Positions 18,534 to 30,400 of a stretch of DNA of 64,000 nucleotides are shown piece by piece (the first letter of the stretch is position 1; each line of letters begins with the position of its first letter). The stretch comes from Closterium sp. NIES-65 (taxonomy: Eukaryota > Streptophyta > Zygnematophyceae > Desmidiales > Closteriaceae): NCBI GenBank assembly GCA_948144175.1, contig CANXME010002313.1, positions 124,001-188,000 of the forward strand, given 5' to 3'. The notes beneath the pieces were generated by a model. The model searched no databases. It saw only the letters and a list, made by a program, of their open reading frames with translations, and had not been told where the DNA came from. The translations under genes were made by a program, and so were the position numbers.

Positions 18534-20388
18534 ATGGCTCCTGCCAAACCGTCCACCGCTCGCGCTAGTCTTCCCTTATCCGTAGTATCAGTACTGCTCC
18601 TCTTCACCCTACTCCTCGTCGCCCGGCAAGCCTCGGCCGCCAATCTCCCATTGGACGGCTGTCAGTGCGGCAAGCTGCGGGGCCTGGAGCGAGCGCGAAT
18701 CAACGCCGTCAATTTCCGGCGATTCGATCAGATCGGGTCGTTCAACGGCGCCTTCAACAGCCACGGCGGCCGCCTCGTGCCCCACGAGCACGGTTCGGGC
18801 TCCGTCAACCTCGAGGTCTACCAGGTCAGTCAACCTCCCACTGCTGCTCACCGCTAGCCGCCTCCCTTCAGTCCGTTTCCCTAGGCTCCGCATGCTGCAC
18901 ATAAAAAACTGTTCTTTGCTTTCTTTGCTGTTTTTACCATGATTCAACGCCCGTCGCCCCCCGCGGCCACCGTCTCATGTTCCTCTTCCTCACTCCCCTC
19001 CGCCCGCCTTTCGCAACAGGAGGTCGGAAACTACGTGGAAGTGGTGCGGGGCCGCCCGGGCAGCACGCTCGAGGGGTGCTGCGCGGCGTGCGCGGCGTCC
19101 CCGCTGTGCCTGCAGTACCACTGGTTCCCCAGCGCGCAGCAGCGCCGCAACGCCAACGTGCGCGGGTTCGTGGCCGGCGCGCAGTGCTACCTGCTGGGGG
19201 CGGACGGCGGAGCGGGCGTGGCGGGGCACTTCAAGACGCCGTACAGCGGAGAGGCGGAGGAGCAGCGCATCATGGCGCCCTACTTCCCGCAGAGCTGGTA
19301 CCGCCCGCCCTTCCGCCACCCGCCCTTGAACCGCTCCTCCGCTTTTCTCCAATGTCACGTCGTCGCACATCACTTCTTTTTCATTCGTGATTTTTCTCGT
19401 GTCTACTCTGCCCCTCTCCGCCCATTCCTAATCCTTCCGCTTCTAACCCTCTGCTTGCCCGCTCTCCTTCCCCCCCTCCCCCTTCTTCTCCGCCAACAGG
19501 GTGGGCGGCATCTGCAACTCCTCCGCCATCCCCGCCTCCCCCCTCACGCTCCGCCGCCCCACTCAATCCGACCTCGCCACGCTGGACCCCGACAGCCAGC
19601 TCAGCAACACCTTCTGCCTACTCAGCGACCGCCGAATCCACGTCAACATCCGCCTGTCCGGCTACGACCCCGACCGCCTGCCCGCCCTCCCCGCGGACCC
19701 CCTCTCTGCCTCCGCTTCCGGCGCCGCTCTCCGCGGCCAATCCGTTCCCACCGCGCGCGCGCATGTCCGCGCGCACGGGTCCGCGGGGCTGCGCGCGTGG
19801 ATCAAGGAGGTGGGCGTGGTGTGGGTGGGGCACGAGGGGCGCCCGCACACGCTTCGGCTCGTCGCGCGCGGGGGGAAGCAGCAGGCGCGCGGGCGCGAGG
19901 GCTTTCTCGCGCTGGCGGAGATGGACGGCGTGCAGGTCGCTGTCCCCGCGGAGGTGGGCGCGGCGGCGGAGGGCGCGGGGGGACTGGTAGTGGCGAAGGT
20001 GGCGGAAGAGACAGACGGGGGGATGGACGTGGACCAATACGCGGTGATGATCCAGGGGCTGGCGGAGATCAACGTGCGCGCGCGCGTGGCGCATCCGCTG
20101 CTGCAGAGCATGGGGGAGGCGGAGGCGCATTTCATAATCGAGTTCATGGACCTGCAGACGACGCCCGCCATCCACGGCGTGTTGGGGCAGACGTTCCGGG
20201 AGACGCCTGACGGGCAGCACAGGGATCTCACGTACTCGCATCTCTCAGGGCTGCTGCTGCGCGCGGGGCACGAGGGGGAGGAGGGGGATGGTTTCCTGGA
20301 AGGCTCCGCGGGGGATTATGTGACGTCTGCCATCACCCGACCGGACTGTGCCTTCTCTGCCTTCCCGTCCATCCCCCTCCCTGCCTGA
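18534..20388 (+). CDS. Secreted PAN-like / root-cap-domain protein (three exons, 485 aa)
   Basis: Exons 18534-18824, 19020-19297 and 19500-20388 splice with GT-AG sites (CAG|GTCAGT, TTTCGCAACAG|GAG; TG|GTACCG, CCAACAG|G). Phases 0 and 2 join without a break. The start ATG sits in CACCATGG. Residues 1-35 are a signal peptide ending RQASA, so the product is probably secreted. Residues about 40-190 are cysteine-rich (EGCCAACAASPLC, AQCYLL), like a PAN/apple module. The C-terminal 290 residues fit the plant Root_cap family (PF06830): NTFCLLSDRRIHVNI, WIKEVGVVW and finally IHGVLGQTFRE, close to that family's VEGVLGQTYR signature. In land plants such proteins are extracellular and cell-wall linked; the biochemical role is unknown. 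The domain assignment is from remembered motifs. Confidence 0.85.
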
Positions 20389-20642
20389 GGATACAGCCCC
20401 CGTCTGTGCATGACTAGAACGCTCCCTGCGAGACCTCAGTTGCCTGTAGTCCCTTGCACTGCTGCCCTTGTGGGAACGGACCGCCCCCTTGGCGGTCAGT
20501 GCCTCCGCCAACCAATAAGGGCACACCAAATGGTGCCGGCATGCCCCTGTAAACAAATTGCAGCTGTGTGCCGCACAGCTGCAAGGGAGCAGTGCTCCTA
20601 TATACCTTGTGGCGGTGCAAGGGAGCTGAGGCAAGAGGGTGC

Positions 20643-20788
20643 AATAAAGAAGACAATAACGCTGCAGTGGCAGCAGGTGCCGCAGCACACAGCAAGCATA
20701 TCGCTGTGAAAATCTGTGTATATGTTAGACATGTACCGCATGCTAGATTTATAAATCATGTATTGTACGGTATTGTAAGGCCAATAAA
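20643..20788 (+). terminator. Candidate polyadenylation signals
   Basis: AATAAA at 20643-20648 and again at 20783-20788, the second preceded by TGTAA at 20774-20778. Both lie 250-400 bp past the stop of the root-cap-domain gene. Which is used cannot be told from sequence. Confidence 0.5.
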
Positions 20789-20866
20789 GTTCACTTTGAC
20801 TACTGTCTAAATCATTGTTCTTTGTCGACAAACCAGCCCATTGCTACATCACTGTGCCCTTTCCGC

Positions 20867-21200
20867 TGTTGGGAACAAACAGTCTTAAGCGCCTCTGTCG
20901 TGTTGAAACTCTAAGACACAAGCGAAGCAGCGCATATCGAAGCACCAGCGAGTCAACCCTCGGAGGTTGATGTAACCGCTGGAGGCTACGCGAAAGTCAA
21001 AGGTCAGCAACCTTTGACCTGACAAATGCAGCGCGACAGCAAGGACACACAACTGACTCGACATTGAGCAGTTGCCCGAGTCGCACTGTATCGAACCGCA
21101 ACAGTAAATTAGTTATAATTACGTCTCTTCATATTCTCTGTATTCATATATATTCTTGTATCTCTTTGCTTTAATCAACTTACTTTGCCCTCACATACCA
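20867..21200. repeat. LTR-like stretch
   Basis: Starts TGTTGGGAACAAACAG and has an AT-rich CATATATATTC / TCTCTTTGCTTTAATC stretch like the transcription-start region of plant copia LTRs. No matching second copy, clear CA end or target duplication was found, so a solo LTR is only a possibility. Confidence 0.3.
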
Positions 21201-21403
21201 GCGCAAGGTGGTTCAAGGACTTTACTAAAAAACGCTTCCGCTACCACATCGTTTACTCAGACTTTAACTCTACCAAAGATCCTAGGACGTTCAGCCCAAC
21301 ATCCGCAACCCCCTCTGGGTCAGCTCAGCACATCATTCGAGGAAACACATTCCTCCCATCACACGATGTCACTTCACCTCACACCACATCATACGCCGAC
21401 CCA

Positions 21404-24400
21404 TCACGGGTCAGGGTGAGTGAGCTTGGCCAGGAGCGTAAGCCCTTGAGGGTGGTCAGCACAGCGGCGCAGGAAAGGCAGCCAGCGCGCCGGGTCGGAG
21501 GAGCGGTGCCCTTGCTCCCTCACCCCTCCTGACCCGTCCCCTCGCGGGTCTGACGAGCACGTGAGGGCGAGAGGAGCCCCCAGGTGACACCCCTCTGCTG
21601 ACCAGCTGCGCGTGCATCCCCCCTGGTGCTCTCTGCCTGCTGCTGCTGCAGCGGCTGCCACTGCTGCTGCTGCTGGATCGCCGTGGTGACTCTCGGTGGT
21701 GGCGGTGGTGGCAGGGGGGTGTGAGAGCAGGAAGGGTGGGCGGCCGGCAAGGCCGCTGGCTAGATAGCCCTCGGGTGATTCTGGGCTGAAGGGGGGATGG
21801 GGAAGAGTGGAGAGAAGTGTGTGGGGCAGAGGAGATTGGAGGGAGGAGAGTGGGAGAAGGAGAACGAGGAGAAACAAACACCGTGTTGGCATGTGGCATG
21901 TGCAAGGATGCACAGACGCAATGCATGGAGGAATGAAAAAGGGAAGGGGAGAGAGGAACAACCGTGCTGACCTGGCAATGATGACGTGGCACGTGCTGAG
22001 CAGCCAGATCCGCAAAATCTCCATCTGATTGGCCGACAGCAGGCGCTCCTCCGAGTCATCCTCCACCTCAGCATGCACCGCCACCACACTGCCATGCCAG
22101 CCCAGCCCAGAGGGGGCTCATGCCATGCCAGCCCAGGGAGGCATCATGCCATGCCGTGCATGGGTGGGGATGGAATGAGGCATAGAGAGGAGAGGCAAAG
22201 AAGTGAAGGGAGGCAGAGATGGGAGGGCAGCAACGGTGCTGCACCTAATCCGCACTCCATCGCTCCCACCTAACCCACACATGCGGCAAACCACACACCA
22301 ACGAACCACAAGGGCCCCATGCCTCTCACTTGTGCACCTCTCTACGCAATGACTCTCATGCTGCTCACCTGTGCATTGGTGCTGCACCTAATCCGCCCTC
22401 CATTGCTCCCACCGAACCCACACATGCGGTCGCCCGGGAAACCACACACCAAGTAACCACAAGGGCCCCATGCCTCTCACTTGTTCACCTCTCTGCGCCA
22501 TGCCTCTCATGCCTCTCATGCCGCTCACCTGTGGTCCTCAGTGGGCCACAGATCACTCCCCATGCCTCTCATGCCATTCACCTCACTTGCAGGCGCTCAC
22601 CTGTGGTCCTCAGTGGGCCACTGCGCGTAGGCGCGTTTGAAGAACTTGAACGCCGTGAAGCTGTCCGCCGCCACAAACACTGCCACCACCCGTGCCCTCG
22701 CCCTCCCCCTCACCACGCCACGGCTGCTGCCGGGTTCACCCTCACTAGCATCGCCAGCACCACCACCACCACCACCACCACCACCACCACCACCACCACC
22801 ACCACCACCACCACCACCACCACCTGCAGCATCATGAGAGACGGAGCTTGTTTCCCCAGTGTGTTGTCTGATGTGCCCGCCTGCACCCATGCCTGCACCC
22901 ATGCCTGCACCCATGCCTGCACCCATGCCTGCACCCATGCCTGCACCCATGCCTGCACCCATGCCTGCACCCATGCCTGCACCCATGCCTGCACCCATGC
23001 CTGCACCCATGCCTGCACCCATGCCTGCACCCATGCCTGCACCCATGCCTGCACCCATGCCTGCTCCAACCTTCCCCACTTTGCTGTGTGACGCCGTCCT
23101 TCCCTCCCCACCCTGCGGCCGAGAGAAGAGCCCAAACCGCCGCCACTGAGGGCTACCCCCCCCGCTGCCTGCCTTCTTATGCACCCCTTCCCCCTTCCCT
23201 ACCCCTTTCCCTTCCCCCTGTCCTTCCCCCTGCCCTCCCCGCTCCCCCTCCTCTCTGTCCCCATCCAGCAGGGAGCGGGAGGAGAGGGAGAAGTGGCGCG
23301 CGCGGGAGGAGTGGTTGAGGAAGGCGGCGAGCTGCGACGGCGCCAGGGGCAGCGGCAGCACGCCGTGTGACATGCCGCACTCCAGGGCTTGCTGGGGGGA
23401 AGTTGAGAGGTGGGTCGAAAGGGGGGTGATGACAAGAGGGTGAGGTGAGGGAGAGGAATACATGCGTGCTGCTTCCACACAAGTGGGAGTAGCAGTCAAA
23501 CACTGGCATCCACCTCACACACATGCATCCCATCCCCGTCACACACACGCCTCCCATCCTCTTCACAACTCTCATCCCTCCCCTCCCCCTCAAAGCGCAC
23601 CTCTCTCATCGCCTCTTTCACCGCCACGCTCCCCCCAGCCGCCAGCTGCACGCCCACGGAGCGCCACGCGTGCACCAGGTGGCCCTGGTGCGCCCTGAGC
23701 GCCCTCTCCAACACGGCGTTGGCGGGCAGCAGCAGGTGGCGCGCGAGCGGGTGCAGCAGCACGCACCCCCTGGCATCCCCCCCCACCCCCCCCCCCCACA
23801 CCCTCATTCCTTCCCCCCCATAACCACCTCTCTCTCGCCTCCCTCGATGCCACGGTCCCCCCTGCCTCCAGCTGCACGCCCACAGACCGCCACGCGTGCG
23901 CCAGGTGCCCCTGGTGCGCCCTGAGCGCCCTCTCCCACACGGCATTGGCAGGCAACAGCAGGTAGCGCGCGAGCGGGTGCAGCAGCACGCTGAAAATCCT
24001 GGCATCCCCCCCCCGCACGCGCACCCCCTGGCACCCCCCGCACAAGCACGCTGCACGCCTCTCATCACCCCCCACGTACCTCCCTCATCGCCTCTTTCAT
24101 CGCAACGCTCCCCCCACTTGCAAGCTGCACGCCCACGGACCGCCATGCATGCGCGAGGTGGCCCTGATGCGCCCTCAGAGCGCGCTCCCACACGGCGTTG
24201 GCGGGCAGCAGCAGGTAGCGCGCGAGCGGGTGCAGCAGCACGCGGGAGGGGAAGAGGCGGTGCAGCGGGCGGTGGAAGGCGGGCAGCAGGAAGAGCGAGG
24301 GCAGCAGGTGCTGGTCTGAGAGCATTGCCAGCCACGTGGCGTTGCGGGCGAGCTGGGTCTGCATGGAGGAGCAGAAGAACTGCTCGTCCCATGGGTAGCG

Positions 24401-27400
24401 CTGTGCCTGTGGGGTGGGGAAGGGTTAGGTGATTGGGGTGGACGGGGAGAAGAGGGAAGGGAATGAATGGGGCAGCAGGAAGAGCGAGGGCAGCAGGTGC
24501 TGGTCTGAGAGCATTGCCAGCCACGTGGCGTTGCGGGCCAGCTGGGTCTGCATGGAGGAGCAGAAGAACTGCTCGTCCCATGGGTAGCGCTGTGCCTGGA
24601 GGGGTGGGGAAGGGGCGGGTGGATGGGGTGGATGGAAGGAGAGGGATGGTGAAGGAAGGGTGTCACCGAATAGATTGTTGTTTGCAATATATTCTGTTAC
24701 TCGCTAGTGTAGGTGTAGTAGGGTTAATGGAAGTACTGTAGAAGGTGAGTTTGGTGCGTGGGTAGTGACGTGAAGTGGTGACTCAGGGACTTGCGAGGCG
24801 CAGGGTGGGACAAATTCAAGGGCGAGCCCTGGGCAATCCCAAGGGCCAATCTGAAGCCTAGCGGGCGGAGCCCAATGTGACTTACGGGAAACTGCATGGC
24901 ACGGGGTAGAGACTCAAATAGGCTAGGAACTCACTGCTTAGTTCGTTCTCTTGTTTGTTTGCTCGTAATAGTGGATATAGGTTGCCGTTTGATAGCTAAC
25001 TCCAGCTTAGGCGACTAAGCCACTGTGGGCAGCCATACGTGGGGGATGCAGAATCTCTCGGTAGTGGCTGAGGCAGGGCAGGTAAGGTATGACAGGAACA
25101 GAGCTCAGAAGAAGAAGGGAGCGAGGGTGAGTCGGGGAAGGAGAAGGCAAGCCACGGGAAGCAACAGAGGATGATTCTCCGACAAGGGGCAGCACGTGAG
25201 GACTCGGGAAGGGCCAAATGGGATGGGCGTGCATGGATTCATGGATGCATGGACGCATGGATGCATGGACGCATGGATGCATGGACGCATGGATGCCTGG
25301 ATTCCTGGATTCCTGGATGCCTGGATTCCTGGATTCCTGGATTCCTCAAATCCTGGATGCATGGAGAGGTTGGAGGTGAAGAAGGGCCGCGAGGGCGAGG
25401 TGGGGATGAGAACGAAACCACTGCTTGTTGCTTTGAGTGAGGCAGACAGATCAAATGAGACGATGGCGTGTGGACACGACAAGCCAGGCTTGCAGGCAAG
25501 TCCAGCGTGGCATGCGTGCACTATGGTACATGTGCATGTGCATGTGCATGTGCATGTGCATGTGCATGTGCGTGTGCATGTGCATGTGCATGTGCATGTG
25601 CATGTGCATGTGCATGTGCATGTGCGTGTGCCTGTGCATGTGCATGTGCATGTGCATGTGCGTGTGCATGTGCATGTGCATGTGCGTGTGCATGTGCGTG
25701 TGCATGTGCATGTGCGTGTGCATGTGCATGTGCATGTGCCTGTGCATGTGCCTGTGCATGTGCATGTGCATGTGCCTGTGCATGTGCATGTGCGTGTGCA
25801 TGTGCGTGTGCATGTGCGTGTGCATGTGCGTGTGCATGTGCGTGTGCATGTGCGTGTGCATGTGCATGTGCATGTGCATGTGCATGTGCGTGTGCATGTG
25901 CATGTGCGTGTGCATGGGCATGTGCGTGTGCATGTGCCTGTGCATGTGCGTGTGCATGTTTGTGTGCGTGCGCATGTGCATGTGCATGTGGTGTGCATGT
26001 GCATGTGCCTGTGCGTGTGCATGTGCATGTGCATGTGCATGTGCATGTGCGTGTGCATGTGCATGTGCATGTGCATGTGCATGTGCATGTGCATGTGCAT
26101 GTGCATGTGCATGTGCATGTGCATCTGCATGGGCATGGCAGCAAGCTCACCTCAAAGTAGATGGTCGCCACGTCCCTGCGGTTGAGTGGCTGGCGGGGGA
26201 ACGACCGGAAGAGGAAGGGGTGGGACGAAGGGACAAAGAAAAGAGGAATACGTTGAAAAGGGGAAGGAGGGAGAGGGAGAGGAAAGTGCATGTGAAAAGA
26301 CGACAGCAGCAGCCATCCTCACCCTCTCTCCCGTCCCGTTTTCCTCACTCATTCCTCCTTCATTCCTCCCCCTCCCCTCTCTCTCCCGTTCACCCACCTC
26401 TCTCATGCCTTCACTCACACCTCTCTACCCTCCATCCCTCGCGCTCACACCGACTCACAGCAAAGAAGCTGTTGCTGGTGCTGCCGTTGACCCACTCGCC
26501 CTGGTGCGGCGGGTGCAGGCGGAAATGCTCTGGCAGGCCCGCTGGCAGCCACCAGGAGGAGCGCGGGAAGGGGTTGCACAGCAGACTGGAGGGAAGGGGG
26601 GGAGGGGAGGGGAGATGAAAAGAGGGAGAGACGGGGGAGGGATGTGGCAGAGTGAATGAGGCAGAGCAGGCAGCCACCAGGAGGAGCGCGGGAAGGGACT
26701 GATAGGTAGCTAAGCCACTGTGGGCAGCCATCGAGTGGGAGCAGGTGATGCAGAAGTTTCCGACAGTCCCACCTATCAGTCCCACCTATCAGTCCCACCT
26801 ATCAGTCCTACCTATCAGTCCCACCTATCAGTCCCACCTATCAGTCCCACCTATCAGTCCCACCTATCAGTCCCACCTATCAGTCCCAATTATCAGTCCC
26901 TCCTATCAGTCCCACCTATCAGTCCTACCTATCAGTCCCACCTATCAGTCCCACCTATCAGTCCCACCTATCAGTCCCACCTATCAGTCCCACCTATCAG
27001 TCCCACCTATCAGTCCCACCTATCAGTCCCACCCACCTATCAGTCCCACCTATCAGTCCCACCCACCTATCTGTCCCACCTATCAGTCCCACCTATCAGT
27101 CCCTCCTATCAGTCCCTCCTATCAGACCCACCTATCAGTCCCACCTATCAGTCCCACCTATCAGTCCCACCTATCAGTCCCACCTATCAGTCCCACCCAC
27201 CTATCAGTCCCACCTATCAGTCCCACCTATCAGTCCCACCTATCAGTCCCACCCACCTATCAGTCCCACCTATCAGTCCCACCCACCTATCAGTCCCACC
27301 TATCAGTCCCTCCTATCAGTCCCACCTATCAGTCCCACCTATCAGTCCCACCTATCAGTCCCACCTATCAGTCCCTCCTATCATCAGTCCCACCTATCAG

Positions 27401-30400
27401 TCCCACCTATCAGTCCCACCTATCAGTCCCACCTATCAGTCCCACCTATCAGTCCCACCTATCAGTCCCACCCACCTATCAGTCCCACCTATCAGTCCCA
27501 CCTATCAGTCCCACCTATCAGTCCCTCCTATCATCAGTCCCACCTATCAGTCCCTCCTATCAGACCCACCTATCAGTCCCACCCACCTATCAGACCCACC
27601 TATCAGACCCACCTATCAGTCCCACCTATCAGTCCCTCCTATCAGTCCCACCTATCAGTCCCACCTATCAGTCCCACCTATCAGTCCCACCTATCAGTCC
27701 CACCTATCAGTCCCACCTATCAGTCCCACCTATCAGTCCCACCTATCAGTCCCACCTATCAGTCCCACCTATCAGTCCCACCCACCTATCAGTCCCACCT
27801 ATCAGTCCCACCTATCAGTCCCTCCTATCATCAGTCCCACCTATCAGTCCCACCTATCAGTCCCACCTATCAGTCCCACCCACCTATCAGTCCCACCTAT
27901 CAGTCCCACCTATCAGTCCCACCTATCAGTCCCTCCTATCATCAGTCCCACCTATCAGTCCCTCCTATCAGACCCACCTATCAGTCCCACCCACCTATCA
28001 GACCCACCTATCAGACCCACCTATCAGTCCCACCTATCAGTCCCACCTATCAGTCCCACCTATCAGTCCCACCTATCAGTCCCACCTATCAGTCCCACCT
28101 ATCAGACCCACCTATCAGACCCACCTATCAGACCCACCTATCAGTCCCACCTATCAGTCCCACCTATCAGTCCCACCTATCAGTCCCACCTATCAGTCCC
28201 ACCTATCAGTCCCACCCACCTATCAGTCCCACCTATCAGTCCCACCTATCAGTCCCACCTATCAGTCCCACCTATCAGTCCCTCCTATCAGTCCCACCTA
28301 TCAGTCCCACCTATCAGTCCCACCTATCAGTCCCACCTATCAGTCCCACCTATCAGTCCCACCTATCAGTCCCACCTATCAGTCCCACCTATCAGTCCCT
28401 CCTATCAGTCCCTCCCATCAGTCCCTCCTATCAGAAATGAGGGGACAGGAGCAGGTGATGCAGAAGATTCCGACATGTCAACGAGCAGCATGAGGGAGTG
28501 AAGCGGAGAGCAGCAAGAGGGAGTGAAGCGGAGAGCAGCATGAGGGAGTGAAGCGGAGAGCAGCATGAGGGAGTGAAGCAGAGAGCAGCATGAGGGAGTG
28601 AAGCGGAGAGCAGCATGAGGGAGTGAAGCGGAGAGCAGCATGAGGGAGTGAAGCGGAGAGCAGCATGAGGGAGTGAAAGCAGTACGTGCGTCACTGGGCA
28701 GGTCGCCCTGCGTGTGGACGAGCAGACCTAGGTGAGCAGTGCGTAGAGGAAGGCGAGCTTAGAGTCGACTCAACAAGCGGTGGCAGTGTGGGTGTGGGAT
28801 TCACCTGGGCAGGTCGCCCTGTGTGTCAACGAGCAGTGCGCGGTGGGTGAGCAGCGCATAGAGGAAGGCGGAGAGCAGCGACAGCAGGCGCTGTGCCACA
28901 CTGGGGCGTGTCTGTGGCTCGTACCACACCAGGTAGCTGCGGGGGAGTGGGGGGCAGAGATGGGGAAGGGAGGAGGGAGCTATGAGTGCTGTGGGGGTGC
29001 GTCGAAAGGCGGAAATTCTCAGATCACCATGCCGCTCACCTGCACGCCCCCACCTGCACGCCCCCACCTGCACGCCCCCACCTGCACGCCCCCACCTGCA
29101 CGCCCCCCCACCTGCATGTGCTTCGTGGCGCCTCCAGTTTCTCTGCGTGTGCCTCCCAGCTCTGCACACCCGCCACACACTCCTGTGCGCGCACACACAC
29201 GGGGAGAGAGATGCACGCATGCAGCGAAGCGCATGGGGAGAGGAGAGGAGAGAGCAAGATGGATGAGAGGCAAAGGGAGACGAGAATCGGTTGGATGGGA
29301 AAGCGAGACGTTGAGTGTGCATGCCACCATCACCACAACGACCAACTCCGTCTCCCCCAACAACCCCCCCACCACCACCACTACCCCCCCCCCCCCCCCC
29401 CCGTCACCTCGTGCATGCGCTCGTAGGCGCGGAGAGCAGCGCAGGGAACCATCCCCCTTGAGCCCCCACACTTCCCCCCCCAACCCCACCACCACCCCTC
29501 CCCCACCCCTTTCTCACCTCGTGCATGCGCTCGTAGGCGCGGAGAGAAGAGAGCAGCGCGGGGGAGGGCGAGTGGGGCGAGGGGGGAAGGAGCAGCGGGC
29601 GCTCGTGCAGCGCCCAGCACGACTGCCCCTCCTCCGCGCCCTCCAGGCGAGCCAAGTCCTCCTGGGCGTGCAGCAGCAGGTCGCTGTGCACTGCCGCTGC
29701 TGCTGCTGATGCCGCCCGGGGCGACGGGTCTCCTGCCTCCTGCTGCGTGGGGGGTGGGAGGGACGAGGAGTGAGGGGCATGGGGGAACGACGCCCCCTCC
29801 GCACCCTCCAGGTGGGCCAGGTCCTCCTGCGCGTGCAGCAGCAGGTCGCCCTGCCCCGCTGCTGCTCCTGAGGTCGAGTGAGTGAGTGGTGCCAGCAGCA
29901 TGGGAGGGACGGCAGCAGCGCGGTGAAAGCAGGGGCAGCAAGGCACGAGTGGGCAGCAGCACAAGATGGTGGCCCACCTTGCGAGTGGAGGGCAGGGACG
30001 GGCTAGCGAGCAGCAGCAGCAGCAGCAGCCCCACCACCACACAGCAGCCCACTGCACCCAACCCCACCATCGCCACCTGCCTTCTCCGTACTCCCCTCCC
30101 CTCCCTCCCATCCCTGCCCTCTCTCCCATCCCTGCCCTCTCTCCCATCCCTGCCCTCTCTCCCATCTCTGCCCTCTCTCCCATCCCTCTCTTCCCTGCCA
30201 TCCCTACCGTCCCTGCCAAGTCCCGCCCAGTCTCTCACCCATTCTGCCTCCTGCCACCACCGCCACACCTGCTCTGCTGCTCCCACCGCCAACCCCACCA
30301 CCCCCCTCCGCCTCCTCTTATGCGCCTCCCCGTACCCATCCCCATACTGTTCCCCCCCCATCCCCCCTGCCCCGCCCACCCCATACCATGCCCCAATTCC

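Noticed and set aside
19662-20241. Minus-strand frames opposite the root-cap-domain exon 3
   Set aside because: Shadow of a GC-rich exon; no family motif.
25105-26618. Cys-Met, Cys-Thr and His-Val repeat proteins
   Set aside because: Six-base repeat read in several frames on both strands; no gene signals.
26720-28501. Two ~590-codon plus-strand frames of Ser-Pro-Tyr-Gln repeats
   Set aside because: Products of the 13-bp minisatellite in a GT37 intron; both frames give the same peptide because 39 bp is divisible by three.
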